Under the pieces are notes generated by a model that was given only the letters and a program-made list of their open reading frames with translations, had not been told where the DNA came from and did not search any database. 64,000 bases of DNA. It comes from Chelonobacter oris (GTDB lineage Bacteria > Pseudomonadota > Gammaproteobacteria > Enterobacterales > Pasteurellaceae). The position numbers and the translations under genes were made by a program. How positions within the stretch are numbered: position 1 is the first letter of the stretch; every line of letters starts with the position of its first letter. Below are positions 59,408 to 64,000 of the stretch, one piece after another. The stretch lies in NCBI RefSeq assembly GCF_000772535.1, contig NZ_JSUM01000010.1, forward strand, positions 186,001 through 250,000. The letters run 5' to 3'.

Positions 59408-59443
59408 CAGGGCAAGATCGCACTTTCCCCCAAAATATGCTCT
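59408..59443. repeat. right 36-bp direct repeat bounding the AT-rich island
   Basis: The same orientation copy of 57096-57131 (starts CAGGGCAAGATCGCAC), 32 of 36 identical, about 2.3 kb away. Confidence 0.7.
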
Positions 59444-59634
59444 GCAAGCTAAAAATGGCGGGTTGGTCGGATGAATACCGGTCAGCCTTGATATTTGGGG
59501 TGAGTGATTGATTATTGTACAAAGTGCGCGCTTGCTCTGATGCCATTATAACTTATCACCATAGAGTATTTCGCTTTCCGCCGTTTCGCTTTTATAATAG
59601 CACTCCGATATCCACTAGCCGAACACAATCCGCC

Positions 59635-60954
59635 ATGGCACTTTTTTATAACGAACACAAAAAAATCACGCAACCGAAAAAAATGGTGCTGACCATTGAA
59701 AGTCTCGATTATCAAGGCTTGGGAGTCGCCCGTTTCAACGGTAAAACCTGGTTTGTAGAAAATGCCCTGCCGCAGGAAAAAGTAGAAGTGCGGGTGCTGG
59801 AAGAGAAAAAGCAATACGGCCATGCGCTGACACAAAAAATTTTACAGCAATCCGAACAGCGCCTTACACCGCAGTGCGGTTATTATGCCGACTGCGGCGG
59901 CTGCCAAATGCAGCATATTCCGCTGTCGTTGCAACATCGGAGCAAGCAACAGGCGTTGCAACAGCGTTTAACCCGCCTGCAAAACCACATTGATTTTCAG
60001 CCGATGTTGACCGGCGATGAATGGAGCTACCGCCGTCGTTTGCGCCTGAGTATATTATTCGACAAAAAGCAGCGAACGCTGGCAGTCGGTTTGCGTCGGC
60101 GCCGCTCAAAAGCGATTGTCAATATTAACGCTTGCGCCGTTGCCGAACCGCACTTAAACCGCATTTTGACCGCACTTGCCCAATGGCTGCCGCAATGGCA
60201 AAACAAAGCGCAGCTCGGCCATATCGAACTGGTGGCTGCCGATAACGGAACGGCAATGCTGTTACGCCATCTGGGCGAGGTGCAGGCAGACGACAAAGTG
60301 CGGTTATTGCAATTCGCTGCCGAATATCAATTACTATTATTTGTCGCCGAACAAGAGAACCGGATTCAGCATTGGTATGGCGAATCACCTTACTATCAAC
60401 TCGACAACGGACAAAAACTGGCATTTTCGATACGTGATTTTATTCAGGTCAACCGCACTTTGAACCAAAAAATGATCGACACCGCCCTTGACTGGCTCGA
60501 TTTGAAACCGCAAGATCAAGTGCTGGATTTATTTTGCGGCATGGGAAACTTTACCTTGCCGCTGGCGTCAAAAGTAGCAAGTGCGGTCGGCATTGAAGGC
60601 GTGGCGGACATGGTTGCCCAAGCCAAACGGAATGCCGCCGCCAACCGCTGTGAAAATGCTGAATTTTATCAAACGGATTTAGACCGCACTTTTCGGGATC
60701 AGGCGTGGACAATGCGCCGCTTTAATAAAATCCTGCTTGATCCGCCACGCAGCGGCGCCCTGTTTGCGCTGCCGCATTTGTGCGAATTGCAGCCGGAGAA
60801 AATCCTGTATGTGTCTTGCAATCCGGCAACACTGGTGCGCGACAGCGAATACCTGTTGCAGCACGGTTATAAGATTGAAAAAAGTGCGGCAATCGATATG
60901 TTTCCGCACACAGCGCATTTGGAATCGATAACCCTGTTCGACAGGGTGTCATAA
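59635..60954 (+). CDS. rlmD: 23S rRNA (uracil-1939-C5) methyltransferase
   Basis: 439 aa from the ATG at 59635; the frame is open 40 codons upstream but that part does not look like the family. TRAM domain first, then the iron-sulfur cysteines in CGYYADCGGCQMQH, the SAM site LDLFCGMGNFTLPLA, and the catalytic Cys in LYVSCNPATLVRD. Methylates U1939 of 23S rRNA. Six or more USS cores are packed in this gene. It is followed by relA 9 nt later, as in E. coli. Confidence 0.95.
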   Translation: MALFYNEHKKITQPKKMVLTIESLDYQGLGVARFNGKTWFVENALPQEKVEVRVLEEKKQYGHALTQKILQQSEQRLTPQCGYYADCGGCQMQHIPLSLQHRSKQQALQQRLTRLQNHIDFQPMLTGDEWSYRRRLRLSILFDKKQRTLAVGLRRRRSKAIVNINACAVAEPHLNRILTALAQWLPQWQNKAQLGHIELVAADNGTAMLLRHLGEVQADDKVRLLQFAAEYQLLLFVAEQENRIQHWYGESPYYQLDNGQKLAFSIRDFIQVNRTLNQKMIDTALDWLDLKPQDQVLDLFCGMGNFTLPLASKVASAVGIEGVADMVAQAKRNAAANRCENAEFYQTDLDRTFRDQAWTMRRFNKILLDPPRSGALFALPHLCELQPEKILYVSCNPATLVRDSEYLLQHGYKIEKSAAIDMFPHTAHLESITLFDRVS

Positions 60955-60963
60955 GGAAAAATT

Positions 60964-63186
60964 ATGGTTGCAATACGAGCCTCGCATTTGCTCACACCCG
61001 AGCAATTTGTGGTTGAAGATTGGAGCGAGCGCTTGCCGCTTGCCCCTGACGTTCGTCAAAAACTGGTGGCGACTTGGCACTATAATGACAGTAAATTGCA
61101 GGCTCTGGAGACGAAAGAGCGGCAATATCTGCTCTATTCCGCCAGCGAAATGGTGGAGGTTCTGAGCGCACTTAATATGGATCAAGACAGCCTGCTGAGC
61201 GCAATGCTGTTTCCGTTGGTTCGGCGCAGAATTCTCAGCTATGATCAAATCAAAGAGGATTTCGGCAACGATATCCGCAAGCTGGTGAAAGGGGTGGTCG
61301 ATATGGACGGTATCCGCCAGCTGAGTGCCAGCCAATCGGGCAGCCATTTACAGGTGGATAACGTGCGCCGTATGTTGTTGGCGATGGTGGATGATTTCCG
61401 CTGTGTCGTCATCAAACTGGCGGAACGGGTGGCTTTTCTGCGTGAAGAAAACCAGTTTATTTCCGAACCGGAAAAAATTCTGGCGGCGCGTGAATGCAGC
61501 AATATTTATGCGCCGCTCGCCAATCGGCTCGGCATCGGGCAATTGAAATGGGAGCTGGAGGATTACTGCTTCCGCTATTTGGATCCCGATAATTACCGCA
61601 AAATCGCCAAACTGCTGCACGAAAAACGGCGCGATCGCGAGGCGTATATTCAGCATTTCGTTGCCGTTATCGAACGTGAGCTGCAAGCCGAACTGCCCGT
61701 CACGGCACAAGTTTACGGCAGGCCGAAACATATCTACAGTATCTGGAAAAAAATGCAGAAAAAAAATCTGCCGTTTGCTCAACTGTTTGATATTCGTGCG
61801 GTGCGGATTATTGTGGATAAACTGGAAGATTGCTATACCGCACTTGGCATTGTCCACAGCCATTTTAAACATCTGGCGAGCGAGTTTGACGATTATGTCG
61901 CCCACCCGAAACCGAACGGCTATCAATCGATTCACACCGTGGTGCTGGGCAAGGGCGAAAAAGCGATAGAAGTGCAGATCCGCACGCAGAAAATGCACGA
62001 TGATGCCGAACTGGGCGTGGCGGCACACTGGAAATACAAAGAAGGCAGCACCGGCGGCCGTGCCGGTTATGAACAAAAAATTACTTGGTTGCGACAAGTG
62101 TTGGCATGGCAGCATGATGTCAGCCAATCGGGCGGCATGGTGGAAGAAACCCGCAGTAAAATTTTTGATGATCGAATTTATGTCTTCACCCCGCAGGGCG
62201 ATATTGTCGATTTGCCGGTCGGTTCGACACCGCTGGACTTTGCCTACACCATTCACAGTGAAGTCGGACACCGCTGTATCGGCGCCAAAGTGGCGGATCG
62301 CATCGTGCCGTTCACTTATAAACTGCAAATGGGCGACAAGGTGGAAATCATCACCCAGAAAAACCCGAATCCGAGCCGCGACTGGCTGAATCCGCAGTCG
62401 GGCTTTGTTACCATCAATCGAGTGCGATCCAAAATTCAAGCTTGGTTCAAGCGGTTGGATCGTGAAAAAAATATTCCGCTCGGTAAAGAGCTGCTGGATG
62501 CGGAAATGGCAAAACTGGGGCTGAGCCATAAGCAGATCGAAGAATACGCCCTGCCGCGCTACAACCTGAAACAGCTGGACGACCTATATGCCGGTCTCGG
62601 CAACGGCGATATCCGTCTCAATCAGTTAAGCAACTACCTGCAAGGCAAGCTGCTGCGACCGACGGCGGAAGAGGTGGACGAGCATATTCTGCGCCAAGTG
62701 GAAAATAAACAGCCAAGTAAAGCGACGGCAACCAAAGGACAGATTGTGGTCGAGGGGGTAGGCAACTTGATGCACCACATCGCCCGTTGCTGTCAGCCGA
62801 TTCCGGGCGATCCGATTCTGGGCTATATCACGCAAGGGCGGGGCATTTCAATTCACCGCGCCGATTGCGAACAAGTGCTGAATCTACAAGAAGCATGCCC
62901 CGAACGGGTTGTCGAAGCCGTGTGGGGAGAAAGCTACAATACCAAATTTAATCTGGTTCTGCGGATTGTCGCCAATGATCGCACCGGTCTGCTGCGTGAT
63001 ATTACCACCGTCCTCGCCAACGAAAAAGTCAGCGTGCAGCGGGTTTCGAGCAAAAGCGATGTAAAAAGTATGACCGCCACCATGGATATGGAAATCGAGT
63101 TGGGCAATGTGGATATGCTGGGGCGTATTCTTTCATCGTTGCTGCGAATCAATGATGTGATTGAAGCCAAACGATTGTCCAATTAA
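60964..63186 (+). CDS. relA: GTP pyrophosphokinase RelA
   Basis: 740 aa. The N-terminal pseudo-hydrolase domain lacks the HD pair (FPLVRRRIL region), as in RelA rather than SpoT. The synthetase domain has VYGRPKHIYSIWKKM and ASEFDDYVAHPKPNGYQSIHT. A TGS domain (YVFTPQGDIVDLP), zinc-finger region (HHIARCCQPIPGDPILGYI) and C-terminal ACT domain follow. It makes ppGpp when uncharged tRNA enters the ribosome. The gap to rlmD is 9 nt. Confidence 0.97.
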   Translation: MVAIRASHLLTPEQFVVEDWSERLPLAPDVRQKLVATWHYNDSKLQALETKERQYLLYSASEMVEVLSALNMDQDSLLSAMLFPLVRRRILSYDQIKEDFGNDIRKLVKGVVDMDGIRQLSASQSGSHLQVDNVRRMLLAMVDDFRCVVIKLAERVAFLREENQFISEPEKILAARECSNIYAPLANRLGIGQLKWELEDYCFRYLDPDNYRKIAKLLHEKRRDREAYIQHFVAVIERELQAELPVTAQVYGRPKHIYSIWKKMQKKNLPFAQLFDIRAVRIIVDKLEDCYTALGIVHSHFKHLASEFDDYVAHPKPNGYQSIHTVVLGKGEKAIEVQIRTQKMHDDAELGVAAHWKYKEGSTGGRAGYEQKITWLRQVLAWQHDVSQSGGMVEETRSKIFDDRIYVFTPQGDIVDLPVGSTPLDFAYTIHSEVGHRCIGAKVADRIVPFTYKLQMGDKVEIITQKNPNPSRDWLNPQSGFVTINRVRSKIQAWFKRLDREKNIPLGKELLDAEMAKLGLSHKQIEEYALPRYNLKQLDDLYAGLGNGDIRLNQLSNYLQGKLLRPTAEEVDEHILRQVENKQPSKATATKGQIVVEGVGNLMHHIARCCQPIPGDPILGYITQGRGISIHRADCEQVLNLQEACPERVVEAVWGESYNTKFNLVLRIVANDRTGLLRDITTVLANEKVSVQRVSSKSDVKSMTATMDMEIELGNVDMLGRILSSLLRINDVIEAKRLSN

Positions 63187-63228
63187 ACCGCACGTTGCGC
63201 CGAATAATAAAAACAATTAAGGAAAATC

Positions 63229-63582
63229 ATGCAAAAACATAAAGGTTTCACCCATATTATCAAAGCAACCGGGTATTCAATCAAAGGCTACAGGCAAGCC
63301 ATAACGGAAACCGCCTTTCAGCACGAGCTGATGATGGCGGCGGTTCTGATTCCGCTTGCTTTTTTCCTCGGCGATAACGGCGTAGAATGGACTTTGATGA
63401 TCGGCTCGGTTTTAATCGTATTACTGGTAGAACTGTTAAACAGTGCGATTGAAGCCGTGGTCGATCGAGTCGGCACGGAATATCACGAACTGTCGGGCAG
63501 AGCCAAAGATCTCGGTTCTGCCGCCGTGACTACCGCCCTGCTGATTATGACATTGATTTGGCTGTTGTTGATCGTTTTTTGA
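63229..63582 (+). CDS. dgkA: diacylglycerol kinase
   Basis: 117 aa with three membrane helices. The family motif ELLNSAIEAVVDRVG covers the catalytic Glu. It phosphorylates diacylglycerol to phosphatidate in the inner membrane, recycling lipid from periplasmic glucan and LPS modification. It is 42 nt after relA with AAGGAAAA before the ATG. Confidence 0.95.
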   Translation: MQKHKGFTHIIKATGYSIKGYRQAITETAFQHELMMAAVLIPLAFFLGDNGVEWTLMIGSVLIVLLVELLNSAIEAVVDRVGTEYHELSGRAKDLGSAAVTTALLIMTLIWLLLIVF

Positions 63583-63598
63583 TACTAAGGCTAACGAT

Positions 63599-64000
63599 AT
63601 GTTAGAAATGCGCTTCAGAAAAACACTCGCTTGTCGTGACTGGCGCAGAGGTTACTATCGGGCTTTATTTCTTTTCCAGAAGCGCCGAACAATATGCCCG
63701 ACTATTTGATGAAATGGAGATTGCACCGGATTTCCTCATTCCTTCTGCTGTTTATCTATCAAGCGATTCAAGCGGGCGATTTCACACAGGCGCCGCTGAT
63801 AACACTTTTTGAAAGCCGTAGTCATGAGAAGCTTAAACGTTGGTATAAACAAGACATTAAACCGTTTTGAAGGAACAATAAAAGAAAAAGCCGTGTTACC
63901 GCTGTTTTCCCACGATTTTGGCGATTATTATTCTCATCACTAGCCGGAGATAAATCGGTACCGGAGTATTGTTTAATCGACAGTTCGGATAAAACCGACT
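63599..64000 (+). pseudogene. unrecognised, apparently frame-broken coding remnant
   Basis: No intact gene is found. The plus-strand frames carry pieces that read like protein but break: a frame with SLVVTGAEVTIGLYFFSRSA (63630 onward), another with LLLFIYQAIQAGDFTQAPLI ending at a TGA near 63870, then KEKAVLPLFSHDFGDYYSHH which hits TAG before LAGDKSVPEYCLIDSSDK to the window edge. I do not recognise the family. It may be one or two decayed genes, and the right end is cut by the window. Confidence 0.35.

Larger units (their letters stand above)
59227..59634. other. gene-free region between the island and rlmD
   Basis: No coding frame except the open lead-in to rlmD. It contains the hairpin at 59256-59291, an imperfect inverted repeat at 59312-59356, and the right copy of the 36-bp repeat at 59408-59443. 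A TATAAT on the minus strand (59231-59226) could be the -10 box of the broken transporter. Confidence 0.6.
1..64000. repeat. dispersed DNA uptake signal sequences (Hin type)
   Basis: The core AAGTGCGGT or ACCGCACTT is seen more than fifty times by eye. Examples: 156-164, 375-383, 1171-1179, 1813-1821 and 3208-3216. It occurs in both strands and in coding and intergenic DNA. Inverted pairs form terminators at 47526-47557 and 57040-57075. None was seen between about 57071 and 60140, which includes the AT-rich island. The Hin-type core marks the Haemophilus/Aggregatibacter/Pasteurella side of the Pasteurellaceae. Confidence 0.9.

Noticed and set aside
61348-62529. 393-codon minus-strand frame opposite relA
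   Set aside because: Long by chance in antisense of a biased coding region; composition (His, Phe, Asn rich) and absence of motifs show that it is not a gene.
1-64000. CRISPR array, tRNA or rRNA genes
   Set aside because: No regularly spaced repeats and no cloverleaf or rRNA segments were found by eye in the intergenic gaps.

Overview
The window is chromosomal DNA of a member of the Pasteurellaceae. The 9-bp core AAGTGCGGT (or its complement ACCGCACTT), the Hin-type DNA uptake signal sequence (USS), occurs more than fifty times by eye, inside genes and as inverted pairs that form terminators. Almost every protein is recognisably gammaproteobacterial, and base composition of the core genes looks close to 50% GC. 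I cannot name the species. Layout, left to right: a partial grxB; the lepA-lepB-rnc-era operon; an NCS2 purine permease; a preQ1 riboswitch followed by the overlapping queC-queD-queE genes for queuosine precursor synthesis; pabA-type amidotransferase, yihY, dtd, a SIMPL-domain protein and slyD; two tandem, similar EamA transporters; murB-birA-DUF2322; a sodium:alanine symporter; divergent metJ and metL with a met-box pair between them; a complete glycogen operon glgB-glgX-glgC-glgA-glgP on the minus strand; zapB; glpX. From about 32.5 to 47.5 kb lies a sugar-acid catabolic region. A DeoR regulator faces ltnD-otnK-otnC-otnI-denD-gntP, the known pathway for L-threonate and D-erythronate. It is followed, after a terminator, by three genes of unknown purpose: a secreted esterase broken by an in-frame stop, a cyclase-family protein, and a membrane-anchored alpha/beta hydrolase whose start codon seems to have become ATA. 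Then come gntK and the divergent idnD-idnO-gluconate permease genes, with two GntR/IdnR-like operators and a CRP-like site between them. The last part holds yihI-DUF2489-hemN, a carA-phzF-carB operon, mlaA, yfbU, rlmD, relA, dgkA and a decayed, unrecognised coding remnant at the right edge. Between yfbU and rlmD sits a roughly 2.3-kb AT-rich insert that lacks USS copies, carries a Gfo/Idh/MocA oxidoreductase and a broken DMT transporter, and is bracketed by 36-bp imperfect direct repeats (32 of 36 matching). It is the clearest sign of foreign DNA here. Nothing in the window is a wholly unknown system that I can defend. The best candidates for something undescribed are the esterase/cyclase/hydrolase module beside the tetronate operon, with its two apparent loss-of-function changes, and the repeat-flanked AT-rich island. 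No tRNA, rRNA, CRISPR array, intact transposase or prophage gene was seen.
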